Assembly: GCF_001315105.1 (NCBI RefSeq)
Contig: NZ_BAZR01000003.1
Coordinates: forward strand, 248,001-312,000
Source: Paenibacillus sp. JCM 10914
Lineage (GTDB): Bacteria; Bacillota; Bacilli; Paenibacillales; Paenibacillaceae
Length of the DNA stretch: 64,000 bases
Reading direction: 5' to 3'
Part shown: positions 46,075 through 54,687 of the stretch, piece after piece
How positions within the stretch are numbered: the first letter of the stretch is position 1
Layout: each line of letters starts with the position of its first letter
Translations under genes and position numbers: made by a program
Notes under the pieces: model-generated
What the model saw: only the letters and a program-made list of their open reading frames with translations
The model's database searches: none
What the model was told of the DNA's origin: nothing

Positions 46075-46571
46075 ATGATCATCATGAATGAGAAGATCAA
46101 GGCAAAGGAAGTCGAACTCACGGGTTTCGATGGCGAGGAGCTGGGCATAGTTACGAGAGATGAAGCGCTAGCGCTTGCCAAGAGCAGCAAGGCGGATCTG
46201 GTGTGTACCTCGTTATTCAGCAGTCCGCCGCCGTGCAAGCTGGTTCGTCGCGGTATGGCGAAGCAGGAGGCGGCACAGGAGAAGAAGGGACAGAAGCCAA
46301 CTGCCGGGCCGGTGAAGGTAAAAGAATTCCGTTTGTCGGTTCACATAGAGGAGCACGATTACGACACGAAGTTCTCGCAGATGCAAAAGCTTCTATCCGC
46401 GGGCAAAGCCGTACAGCCAGTCATTCGCATCCAGGCAAGGAAGGGGAAGCTGCCCGGAAGCTGCTGGATCGCCTAGTAGCCGATCTATCAACATATGGGA
46501 AAAAGGAGACAGGGCTACAGGTGAGCGGCAAACAGGCCACGGTGAAAATCTTGCCGTTGTCCAAAGCGTGA
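46075..46571 (+). pseudogene. divergent translation initiation factor IF-3 paralogue, frameshifted
   Basis: Starts MIIMNEKIKAKEVELTGFDGEELGIVTRDEAL, which is the IF-3 N domain. The linker and C domain follow with VKEFRLSVHIEEHDYDTK. Compared with ordinary IF-3, the inter-domain segment PPPCKLVRRG replaces PPVCRIMDYGKF. The frame breaks at GG 46434-46435. One added G gives RIQGKEGEAARKLLDRL and reaches the stop at 46571 with about 165 residues. AGGGGG lies 9 nt before the ATG. The true infC sits with rpmI and rplT in Bacillales; neither is here. Function may be in ribosome quality control or specialised initiation (inference). Confidence 0.8.
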
Positions 46572-46632
46572 ATTAGTTTATACATGTACAGGTGAACAGG
46601 GTTAACCCGTAGAGAATGTTAATATCAGCCGA

Positions 46633-46661
46633 TTTACTTTTTCGATAATGGATGATACTAT
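46633..46661 (+). promoter_or_regulatory. promoter of the T-box/glnS transcript
   Basis: TTTACT, 17-bp spacer, TACTAT; the T-box leader begins about 10 nt downstream. Confidence 0.6.
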
Positions 46662-46669
46662 AGATCAAA

Positions 46670-46967
46670 TTATAAACGCGATGACGAGAAGAGTAGATGA
46701 ACAGGATTCTTGAACAGAGAGCTCTGGTACGCTGAGAAGGAGCAGGAAACCATTCATTGAACCAAGCCTCTGAGCGGCACATCGGAACTGCATGATCAGG
46801 GATGGTGTGACGGGTGCTCCTGTTACAGAGCTAGGGTATCATCCATCCGCATCGCGGTGGCCGTACCTGATGAGGCTGATAGTGCGAGCTATTGGCGAAT
46901 AAGGGGTGGCAATCACGAGAACCAATCTCGTCCCCAAGACCTAAGGTCTTGGAGACGGGATTTTTTT
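46670..46967 (+). ncRNA. T-box riboswitch leader, tRNA-Gln specific
   Basis: The hallmark T-box sequence GGGGTGGCAATCACG is at 46903-46917. Its TGGC pairs with the GCCA acceptor end, fitting the G discriminator of tRNA-Gln. An AGTAGATGA element opens stem I near 46692. The candidate specifier codon is CAG at 46743-46745, between ATGAA and TTCAT arms. A terminator ends the leader at 46924-46967. The element should raise glnS expression when uncharged tRNA-Gln accumulates. Confidence 0.8.
46924..46967 (+). terminator. T-box attenuator terminator
   Basis: CCAAGACC/GGTCTTGG with outer GTC/GAC and AATCTC/GGGATT pairs and a T run; it competes with the antiterminator. Confidence 0.8.
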
Positions 46968-47001
46968 GCGTTGTTAATATTGAATTCAGGAGGGAATTTG
47001 C

Positions 47002-48698
47002 ATGAATTACGAAGGAACGAGCAAGGGAGAAGCTGAGCATTTTTTAAGCAGAGTGATTAAGGAGGACATGGAGAGCGGGGTGTATACGCGACCCGTTGCA
47101 ACGCGATTTCCGCCTGAACCCAACGGTACTTGCATATTGGGAGCGCGTACGCGATCCATGTGAATCACACGATGGCCCTTCGGTTCGGGGGAACCTTTAA
47201 CCTGCGATTTGACGACACGAACCCGCTCAAGGAAGATCAGAAGTATGTGGATGCCATTAAGGAAGATATAGAATGGCTTGGATTGCAGCCGGAGATCTAC
47301 TTTGGTTCGGATTATGCTGCTGAAATTTTGGAGGCAGCGACTAACCTGATTCGTAAGGGAAAAGCATATGTATGCGATCTAACCCCCGAACAAATTACGG
47401 CATATCGGGGAACCTTAACGGAGCCGGGAAGAAGCAGTCCTTATCGGGAACGAACGATTGAAGAGAATCTGTCGTTGTTCAGAAGAATGGAAGCCGGAGA
47501 GTTCGCCACTTCATCCCGGGTTCTGCGAGCGAAGATCGACATGGGCTCGCCGAACATCAATCTGAGAGACCCTGTTCTGTACCGCATCATTCACGCTGAG
47601 CACTATCGTACAGGAAATGCGTGGTGTATCTATCCCATGTATGACTTTGCTCATCCGATTCAGGACATGATCGAAGGCATCACGCATTCATTGTGCTCTG
47701 CTGAATTCAAGGGCCATCGGCCGTTATACGAGTGGGTACTGCACGAGCTAGGTGCAGTGGAACCACCGAAACAAAGGGAGTTTGGGCGTTTGAACATTTC
47801 CGGGATGGTAACAAGCAAACGGTATCTGAGGGAACTCGTTGAGCTTGGCTACGTGGACGGATGGGATGATCCGCGTCTCCCGACCTTACGGGGATTGCGG
47901 CGCAGAGGCGTTACTCCGCAAGGATTGCTGCGATTTCTGCGAGAGCTCGACGTCTTCCGCAATAACAGTCTGGTCGATTCCGCGATGATGGACCATTATA
48001 TTCGCCAGGATTTGAAGGAACGGTGTTACAACGTAATGGCGGTACTGCACCCGCTGAAGGTGGTCCTTACCAATTACCCTGATGAGGAGGAGAGGTTACT
48101 TCTGCCCCATCGTGAAGGTGATGAAGCAATGGGTGTGAGAGAGGTTCCTTTTACACGAGAATTGTTCATCGAACGGGAGGATTTCATGGAAGAGCCGGTT
48201 CCGAGCTTCCATCGTCTGTCGCCAGGCAAGGAAGTGCGGTTGAAGGGAGCATACTTCATCCGCTGCGATCATGTCTTTAAGGACGAGACGACAGGAGATA
48301 TCCTGGAGATCCACTGCACGTATGATCCTCTGACCAAGAGCGGGAGCGGATTTAATGCAAGAAAAGTAAAGTCGACGCTGCACTGGGTATCGGCTGAGCA
48401 TGGAATTAAGGCAGAACTTCATCTTTATCAACCATTGTTGAAGGCTTCTGCCGTATTGCTGGAATCGGATAACGACTGGACGGAGCTTGCGAACCCGAAT
48501 TCCCTGATTACCATAGAAGGGGCGATCCTGGAGCCTTCCATGCGCGATGCGGTACCGGATAGGACGTATCAATTCATCCGACACGGTTACTTCTGCGTAG
48601 ATTCGAAATTTTCGATGCACAGCCGCCCGGTGTTTAACCGCATCGTATCGTTGAAGGATTCATGGAAGCAGCCGGAACGGGAGCCAGATGGATCTTGA
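47002..48698 (+). pseudogene. glnS: glutaminyl-tRNA synthetase, frameshifted at the HIGH motif
   Basis: Class Ic synthetase charging tRNA-Gln. AGGAGGG precedes ATG 47002. The first 41 codons end TRFPPEPNG, and at GG 47125-47126 the frame is lost; one more G restores NGYLHIGSAYAIHVN, the HIGH-type motif. The rest is intact: RFDDTNPLKEDQKYVDAI, DFAHPIQDMIEGITHSLCSAEFKGHRPLYEWVL, the KMSKR-type GMVTSKRYL, and two C-terminal beta barrels. Restored length 565. Most Bacillales make Gln-tRNA by amidating Glu-tRNA, so a direct GlnRS is notable; it is controlled by the T-box upstream. Confidence 0.92.
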
Positions 48699-48723
48699 TG
48701 ATAATCATACAGGCATCGAATGC

Positions 48724-49599
48724 CTATCGTTCGTCGTTGTGGATCCAGTGCGACGGATAGGATAATCCGGGCGGAAGCACGGTGCTGGCATCTCCTCTGG
48801 CAGCGTTGAGCTGGGCTTGAGTCAGGAAGAGGCAGTCGGTCAGATTGGCGCCACGCACATCCGTGTCGCGGAAATCCGCGCCGATCAGATCTGCTGAACG
48901 CAGGTCAGCATTACGAAGGTCAGCGGCAATCAGATATGCACCCCTTAGATTGGCGAATCGCAAGTCGGCCCCTTTAAGCTTAGCGCCTATAAGGTCAGCA
49001 CCGCGCCCACCAATCTTCTGGCGAGTATGTCCGCCACTCTGATTCCGTCTTGCTGCATCTCGAACGAACTCACTCGTTCGCAGGAGCAGTTCGTTCACTC
49101 CCGCGCGATGAGAATCAACATCCAACTGTAACAGTGATTCGGGTGAGAGCAAGGTCAACGATTTCGTCCAGGCGAGAGCTTCTTTTAATTCGGAATGAAC
49201 GCTGCGGGCGGCTGGCATCGCTAACGCTTCGTGTAAGTACCATAACAGCTCATGCAGCTGTCGCATAATCGGTAATACATTAAACATTTCATGTGCGGTG
49301 TGCGGGTACTCTCGCCAGTCACGTCCGCCGTAAGTAATTTGCGATACCGCTTGTCCTGCTCCAAAGCAATCGTATACGGTGCAGCCGCGCATGCCCTGTT
49401 GTCTAAGTTCGTTATGGATGCTACAGCGAAAATCTGTTTGCAGTTGAGGGCAAGGCGTTCCACCATCTTTATCTATGGCAAAATCAGCTGAAGCCGCGAA
49501 GGGGAGTGCTACACAGCATAGTCCAAAGCAGCGTTCGCAGTCTGATTGCAGTTCTAACTTGTCATAAGTAACCGGGTCATGTTCTTGTCTATCTGACAT
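48724..49599 (-). CDS. Cys-cluster plus pentapeptide-repeat protein
   Basis: 291 residues. The N-terminal third has a CERCFGLCC cluster and further Cys (TPCPQLQ, FRCSIHNEL, GCTVYDCFG), as in YkgJ-like metal-cluster proteins. Residues about 210-270 are pentapeptide repeats of the A(D/N)LxxA type: ADLIGAKLKGADLRFANLRGAYLIAADL. They form a right-handed beta helix. ATG 49599 follows AAAGGAG at 11 nt; ATG 49692 is not supported. Role unknown; pentapeptide proteins can mimic DNA or act as scaffolds. Confidence 0.85.
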   Translation of the reverse strand: MSDRQEHDPVTYDKLELQSDCERCFGLCCVALPFAASADFAIDKDGGTPCPQLQTDFRCSIHNELRQQGMRGCTVYDCFGAGQAVSQITYGGRDWREYPHTAHEMFNVLPIMRQLHELLWYLHEALAMPAARSVHSELKEALAWTKSLTLLSPESLLQLDVDSHRAGVNELLLRTSEFVRDAARRNQSGGHTRQKIGGRGADLIGAKLKGADLRFANLRGAYLIAADLRNADLRSADLIGADFRDTDVRGANLTDCLFLTQAQLNAARGDASTVLPPGLSYPSHWIHNDER

Positions 49600-49821
49600 T
49601 CTAATACAATCTCCTTTCATATCTAACGTAAACATAAGATGGATATATAACAAGTTTAAAATATATGGACCGACGAACCTAGATGCCAACATGAATTTAA
49701 GTGTTTTCTACCATTGTGAAAAATCATATTTCTCGTTTAGGACATATGTCCTTTTCTCGTATCATCCTTATCCTTTTTAATAATAACAGGCCAAATAGAG
49801 AGCAAAGGGAGAATACGGACA

Positions 49822-50247
49822 ATGAGAGGGATTTTATTTGCCATCCTAGGCGGTGCTTGTATTACGTTGCAAGGCGTTGCGAATGCAAGGATTAGTCAAG
49901 ATATGGGAACATGGCAGGCAACGACGATTACGCAGTTTACCGGATTTGTGCTGGCGCTACTTATTTTGATGTTTGTACGTGATAGCAATCTGCAGGGCAT
50001 CAAGGAAGTCAAGCCGCTCTATCTGTTCGGTGGGGCGCTCGCGGCGCCGATTATCTTCAGCGAGGTAACGGCGATCCAGGAGATAGGAGTCACGCTAATG
50101 ATCGCGACCCTGCTGATAGCTCAGCTCGCCCTGACGCTTCTGATTGATATTCGTGGCTGGTTTGGCGTCGTCAAGAAAAAGATGAACGCCATTCAATTTG
50201 TTGGGATCGGCATGATGATTATCGGCGTGATCGTCCTAAAATTATGA
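49822..50247 (+). CDS. DMT family transporter (YdcZ/DUF606)
   Basis: 141-residue four-to-five-helix membrane protein, starting MRGILFAILGGACITLQGVANARISQDMG. It is one half of the paired YdcZ transporters and probably works with the related protein at 51016. The Crp-like gene between them suggests regulation of the pair. Confidence 0.85.
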   Translation: MRGILFAILGGACITLQGVANARISQDMGTWQATTITQFTGFVLALLILMFVRDSNLQGIKEVKPLYLFGGALAAPIIFSEVTAIQEIGVTLMIATLLIAQLALTLLIDIRGWFGVVKKKMNAIQFVGIGMMIIGVIVLKL

Positions 50248-50300
50248 TTCGGGATATACTATAAGGAAATAACAGGAACCCTGGGAGTTGAACGACAGAT

Positions 50301-51002
50301 ATGAGAGAAATCCATGATTCAGCTTTGTTTGCCAGCTATATGAAGGAGTATGAGCTGGATGGTGTGTTCCCCGATCCTTTGATGCCCTATGTTCAACTGA
50401 TGCACTACAATCAAGGCGACATGATCTGCAAGCAAGGGGAGAGAGCAGATACGTTGTACGTACTCGTTAGCGGGAAGATCAAAATTTATACTACCTCTCC
50501 AGAAGGTAAGGCGCTAATTATATCTTTTAAAACACCGCTAGAAGTTATAGGGGATATCGAGTACATCCAAGGCAATCCGTTAATTAATACGGTGCAAGCG
50601 ATCCTGCCAACATACATGATAGCTATTCCATATCGCTGGCTTCGATTGTATGGGAATGAATATCCGCCGTTGCTGCGATTTTTGCTGCATATCATTACCA
50701 AGAAATTTCATGCTAAATCCGACTTCATGAGTTTTAATCTGATGCATCCCGTAGAGGTCAGATTGGCAAGCTATCTGTTGTCCGTGTCATCGAACGATCT
50801 CGAATCGCTCCAGACAGATCCGATGGAGAGCTCTAATCTGACGGATATTGCGAACCTGCTTGGGACAAGTTATCGGCATTTGAACCGCGTCATTCAGAAG
50901 TTCTGCGCGGATGGATTAATCAAACGACATCGTGGACGGTTAACGATTCTAAATCGAGACGGTTTAATCGATGTCGCAGGCAGTAATATTTACGAGAAAT
51001 GA
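50301..51002 (+). CDS. Crp/Fnr family transcriptional regulator
   Basis: 233 residues. The cyclic-nucleotide-type barrel has MICKQGERADTLYVLVSGKIKIYTTSPEGK at about 37-65, and the HTH has LTDIANLLGTSYRHLNRVIQKFCADGL near 190. No iron-sulfur Cys cluster is visible, so it is not an Fnr. Sits between two YdcZ-like transporter genes, spaced 53 and 14 nt, and likely regulates them. Confidence 0.9.
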   Translation: MREIHDSALFASYMKEYELDGVFPDPLMPYVQLMHYNQGDMICKQGERADTLYVLVSGKIKIYTTSPEGKALIISFKTPLEVIGDIEYIQGNPLINTVQAILPTYMIAIPYRWLRLYGNEYPPLLRFLLHIITKKFHAKSDFMSFNLMHPVEVRLASYLLSVSSNDLESLQTDPMESSNLTDIANLLGTSYRHLNRVIQKFCADGLIKRHRGRLTILNRDGLIDVAGSNIYEK

Positions 51003-51015
51003 GAGGAGAGGGCCC

Positions 51016-51495
51016 ATGATTGCCGGGTTGCTATTAGCTTTTATCGCAGGCTCGCTTGTCAGCCTGCAAAATATATTTAATAATCGCGTGAATGTGAAAA
51101 CCGGATCGTGGTCTACCACTACGCTGGTATTAGGTATGGGATTCATCGCTTCTCTGACGATCTGTCTGATTGTGGAAGGAATAGGCGCTTTTCATTTCGA
51201 TCAAATGAAGCCGTGGTACTGGATCAGCGGCATGATCGGCGTCGGTGTGGTAATCTGTCTGGTACGAGCAACGAAGCTGCTTGGCCCAACGTTCGCTATC
51301 TCTGTGGTTATGGCCTCTCAATTGGGCACCGCATTATTATGGGATTCTCTTGGCTGGCTGGGGTTAGAGAAGGTTCCTTTTACGATCAATCAATTGCTTG
51401 GCGTTGTGATTATCGTAGGTGGTATAGTGATATTTAAGCTGGGTGGAAGACGTGCCTACCAGCAAGTTGCCGTAAACAACACGAGGGGGAAATAA
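51016..51495 (+). CDS. DMT family transporter (YdcZ/DUF606), second subunit
   Basis: 159-residue hydrophobic protein starting MIAGLLLAFIAGSLVSLQNIFNNRVNVKTGSWSTT. The start at 51016 has GAGAGGAGAGG upstream. Its paired arrangement with the 49822 gene suggests a heteromeric transporter. Ends 1 nt before the NUDIX gene. Confidence 0.85.
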   Translation: MIAGLLLAFIAGSLVSLQNIFNNRVNVKTGSWSTTTLVLGMGFIASLTICLIVEGIGAFHFDQMKPWYWISGMIGVGVVICLVRATKLLGPTFAISVVMASQLGTALLWDSLGWLGLEKVPFTINQLLGVVIIVGGIVIFKLGGRRAYQQVAVNNTRGK

Positions 51496-51496
51496 C

Positions 51497-51901
51497 ATGA
51501 GTGCGAATATCGACAAAATTGCCTGGTTGTATTTACTCGATGGGCGGATCTTGGGGGCTCGCTCGAAAGGGAAGGATATGTATTACTTGCCCGGAGGGAA
51601 GCGAGAGCCGGGTGAGTCGGATCTGGAGACGTTAAAGCGGGAAGTAAAAGAGGAATTATCCGTACAGATCTTACCGGGTACCGCAGAGCACTTCGGAACG
51701 TTCGAAGCGAAGGCCCATGGTAAGTCAGAGGGTACCATTGTGACGATGTCCTGTTATACCGGGGAATTCGAAGGCGAGCTGAAACCCGCTTCCGAGATTG
51801 AAGAGGTCGTATGGTTAACTTATAAAGACCGGGAGCGCGTGTCCGCAGTAAGCCAGAAAATCTTCGATCATTTGTACGTGAACAAGAAATTGAGTGATTA
51901 A
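51497..51901 (+). CDS. NUDIX hydrolase
   Basis: 134 residues with a Nudix box: G-20-residue segment beginning GGKREPGESDLETLKREVKEEL near residue 31, the REVKEE core (REXXEE) intact. It hydrolyses nucleoside diphosphate derivatives. Translationally coupled to the DMT gene upstream; the co-transcription may be incidental. Confidence 0.9.
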   Translation: MSANIDKIAWLYLLDGRILGARSKGKDMYYLPGGKREPGESDLETLKREVKEELSVQILPGTAEHFGTFEAKAHGKSEGTIVTMSCYTGEFEGELKPASEIEEVVWLTYKDRERVSAVSQKIFDHLYVNKKLSD

Positions 51902-51921
51902 TTAAACATGAATCTTATAGG

Positions 51922-51957
51922 AGAAGCCCTGCCATCTATAACAATGGCAGGGCTTCT
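51922..51957 (+). terminator. rho-independent terminator
   Basis: AGAAGCCCTGCCAT stem with 8-nt loop and complement; closes the DMT-Crp-DMT-NUDIX operon. Confidence 0.85.
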
Positions 51958-52210
51958 TAATGTGCTCTATGTAGGCGAATCTTATATATATCTTAGATTT
52001 ATCGGAACAAATGTTCGATTTCTGTGTCATCCAAATTAAATACACGTATATTCGATTTTCATATTATTAGTATAATTCAGCTGATAATATAAGTCTATAT
52101 TTTGGCAGGATTATATTCTATAGTTTGATGTACCCGGCCGGGGATTCGTGTTTGACCATAGAACGGCTGACGAGTCGAGTCGTGTGTTCTGACAAGAAAG
52201 AGGGATCAAG

Positions 52211-53446
52211 GTGCAGATTCGATTATGGGACATTAATCTGAAAGTAAGGCTAACTGGGGAAGCATTATTCAATATGCTGTTCTGGATGTACTTCCCGTTT
52301 ATCACGGTTTATTTTGGAGCAACACTTGGTACGCATATTGCCGGCATCATCATGGCCGTTCCGCCGATATTCAGCATGCTGGGAAGCTTATTGGGAGGCG
52401 CTCTGGCTGACCGCTGGGGTAGACGGTCGGTTATGCTGGTGGGCGCTGCTCTGCAGACCATCATGTTCGCTGTTTTTGCCGTATCTCCTTCACATTGGGT
52501 TGACTATGTGGCGTTCATCGGTATCGGTCTGGGAGGCGCCATCTATCGGCCGGCCAGTTCCGCCATGGTAGCCGATCTCGTACCGCTGCAGGATCGGCGA
52601 CAGGTGTTCGCTACGTTTGCAACAGCGAACAATTTGGGGGCTGTTCTTGGGCCAGCACTGGGGGCGATCTTCTTCTTCCAATATCGCCAAGAATTGCTCT
52701 GGGCTTGTGCCTCGGTCATGTTGTTGTATTTGATTGCCATGTATTTCATCGTTCACGAAACGCTGCCTTCCACAGGGAAGGAGACAAGACCCGTTCAGTC
52801 AGTGGGTTCTGTGTTTAGAGAGCAGTGGCAAGGATACGGCATCATTGTTAGAGATAAAGTATTTCTGGTCTACATATTGGCTGGCGTCTTTGCGCTGATT
52901 ACGATTATGCAGCTAGATCTTTACTTGGCCGTCTATGTTATTGACTATGTGCCAGCCCAACCATTGTTTAGCTGGGGTGGGCAGCAGTGGATGCTGACAA
53001 GTACCGAAATTCTAGGCTGGGTACTCGGATTGAACGGCCTTATGTTCGTGCTCTTGATTCTTCCCGTCACGAAATGGTTCCGGAATTGGAAAGAACGGAA
53101 CGTGTTCATCTTGTCTTCGTTGTTATCAGGTGTCGGTACGTTCGCACTCGGCTTTAGCACGAATATTTGGTTCTTACTCCTGGTGACCGTTATCTTTACT
53201 TTCGGAGAGATTGTTCGATCACCAGTACAGCAGAGCTTCATAAGTCGTTATGCGCCTGAGAAGGCAAGAGGGCAGTATATGGGAGCAGACAGCCTTCAGT
53301 TTACGATCGGCAGGTTTCTGGCCCCGATGACAGTATTTCTATCCACTTGGATCGCACCAATCGGCATCTTCAGTATCATTTTACTCTCTGCACTTATCAG
53401 TATCGTATTCTATGTACTGTTATTCCGAATGTATAAGGAATCCTGA
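52211..53446 (+). CDS. MFS transporter
   Basis: 411 residues, GTG start with AGAGGGA upstream. About twelve helices; ALADRWGRRSVMLVG near residue 60 is the loop 2-3 motif and RQVFATFATANNLGAVLGPALGA follows in the fifth helix. Probably a drug or metabolite exporter. The 309-nt upstream gap holds only the NUDIX terminator and an AT-rich promoter region (TATAAT at 52071). Confidence 0.9.
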   Translation: MQIRLWDINLKVRLTGEALFNMLFWMYFPFITVYFGATLGTHIAGIIMAVPPIFSMLGSLLGGALADRWGRRSVMLVGAALQTIMFAVFAVSPSHWVDYVAFIGIGLGGAIYRPASSAMVADLVPLQDRRQVFATFATANNLGAVLGPALGAIFFFQYRQELLWACASVMLLYLIAMYFIVHETLPSTGKETRPVQSVGSVFREQWQGYGIIVRDKVFLVYILAGVFALITIMQLDLYLAVYVIDYVPAQPLFSWGGQQWMLTSTEILGWVLGLNGLMFVLLILPVTKWFRNWKERNVFILSSLLSGVGTFALGFSTNIWFLLLVTVIFTFGEIVRSPVQQSFISRYAPEKARGQYMGADSLQFTIGRFLAPMTVFLSTWIAPIGIFSIILLSALISIVFYVLLFRMYKES

Positions 53447-53479
53447 GGGAATTGCTGTTAAGAAATGCAATTCTAAAAG

Positions 53480-53518
53480 AAAACCATCGAATCTTAAGCG
53501 ATATAGATGGTTTTCTTT
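53480..53518 (+). terminator. terminator after MFS gene
   Basis: AAAACCATC/AGATGGTTTT stem with T-rich tail. Confidence 0.65.
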
Positions 53519-53526
53519 CATTTTTA

Positions 53527-53555
53527 TTTACAAACCGCTGGTCGGTTTATATAAT
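53527..53555 (+). promoter_or_regulatory. tetR promoter with operator in the spacer
   Basis: TTTACA, 17-bp spacer, TATAAT. The palindrome AAACCG-CTGGT-CGGTTT (53532-53548) fills the spacer, an ideal place for TetR autorepression. Confidence 0.75.
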
Positions 53556-53582
53556 AAATGATGAACAAAGGAGGATGACAAG

Positions 53583-54202
53583 ATGAAGCAAGAAGAGCGA
53601 AGAGAGTATTCGAAGCGACAGCTGCTGGAAGCAACGGAGGCGTTGATCAAGGAGAAAGGCTGCAGTAAGACTACCATTCAGGATATTATGAAGCGAACAG
53701 GAATGTCGAAGGGTGCCATCTTTCATTATGTATCAAGTAAAGATGAGCTGTACGTGCTGGTCATGGAAGCCAAGCTTGCACAGAAGCATGAGTTGTTCAT
53801 GGCTGAGGTTAGTAAGCAGAAGCATACTGACAAGCATTTTGATGGACCGATGAACGTTGTTGCCGGTGCTTTGCCTTCGCTGGAGAATCAAGTTGACGTA
53901 AGTAATCTGATCCTTATGTATCTGATTGGCCGAAGCGACCAACCGGAGATTGCGAGATTATTGCCCGTTATTACAGGGAAGCTACAGCCACCTCTAAGAA
54001 ATGGATTGTGGCGGGTCAGGATGCCGGCGTCATCCCGTCATCGGTCCATGCAGACCGTACCGCTGAGATGCTGGAACTGTTATCGCTGGGCATACGAATA
54101 CGAAGCGTTATTGGCATCGACAGCCCAAGTTTTGATTCACAAGCGTATGCTCGCTTCATTGCTGATATTCTACAGCCGCAACGCGATCAGAAAGGAGGTT
54201 AA
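53583..54202 (+). pseudogene. TetR family regulator, frameshifted
   Basis: N-terminal HTH intact: RQLLEATEALIKEKGCSKTTIQDIMKRTGMSKGAIFHYVSSKDELY (residues 11-56). The C-terminal ligand domain breaks at GGG 53976-53978; one extra G gives VITGEATATSKKWIVAGQDAGV and a 206-residue protein ending at 54202. AAAGGAGGATG precedes the ATG. Likely autoregulated through the palindrome in its promoter. Coupled to the DUF2269-like gene 5 nt downstream. Confidence 0.88.
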
Positions 54203-54207
54203 CCGCA

Positions 54208-54669
54208 ATGACATTATGGTTGTTCTTACATATAACCGGGAGCGTAATATTCCTCGGCAATATTATCACTGCAGCGTTCTGGAAAGCACGCGCCGATATG
54301 AGCGGCAATGCCGAAGTCATTCATCGCGCGGCTAAAAATGTCATGCTGGCCGATTATGTATTTACCTTGCCTGGCCTATTTCTGCTCATTATTTCAGGTG
54401 TTGTTATGGCAGCCAAGGGTGGCTATGCATTAGGAGGAATGAGCTGGCTGACAGCTTCGCTGCTGCTCTTCGCCGCCACCGGATTGTTGTGGCTCGGGGT
54501 ATTGATTCCTTTACAAAAAGCGATGATCCGCCATAGTCGGCAGTCAATCGAAAGTGGAATCATTTCAGATGCCTACAAGAAGGCTTCTAAATACTGGGCC
54601 ATTTTTGGAACAGCGGCTTCGTTACTGCCGCTTGTCATATTGTATTTCATGATCAGCAAGCCGTTTTAG
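54208..54669 (+). CDS. DUF2269-like integral membrane protein
   Basis: 153 residues, four helices. LHITGSVIFLGNIITAAFWKARAD at the start and YVFTLPGLFLLIISGVVMA resemble DUF2269. AAAGGAGG overlaps the tetR stop, so translation is coupled. Expression is probably under the TetR control of the same operon. Function unknown. Confidence 0.75.
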   Translation: MTLWLFLHITGSVIFLGNIITAAFWKARADMSGNAEVIHRAAKNVMLADYVFTLPGLFLLIISGVVMAAKGGYALGGMSWLTASLLLFAATGLLWLGVLIPLQKAMIRHSRQSIESGIISDAYKKASKYWAIFGTAASLLPLVILYFMISKPF

Positions 54670-54687
54670 CGACAAAATAATATCTCA

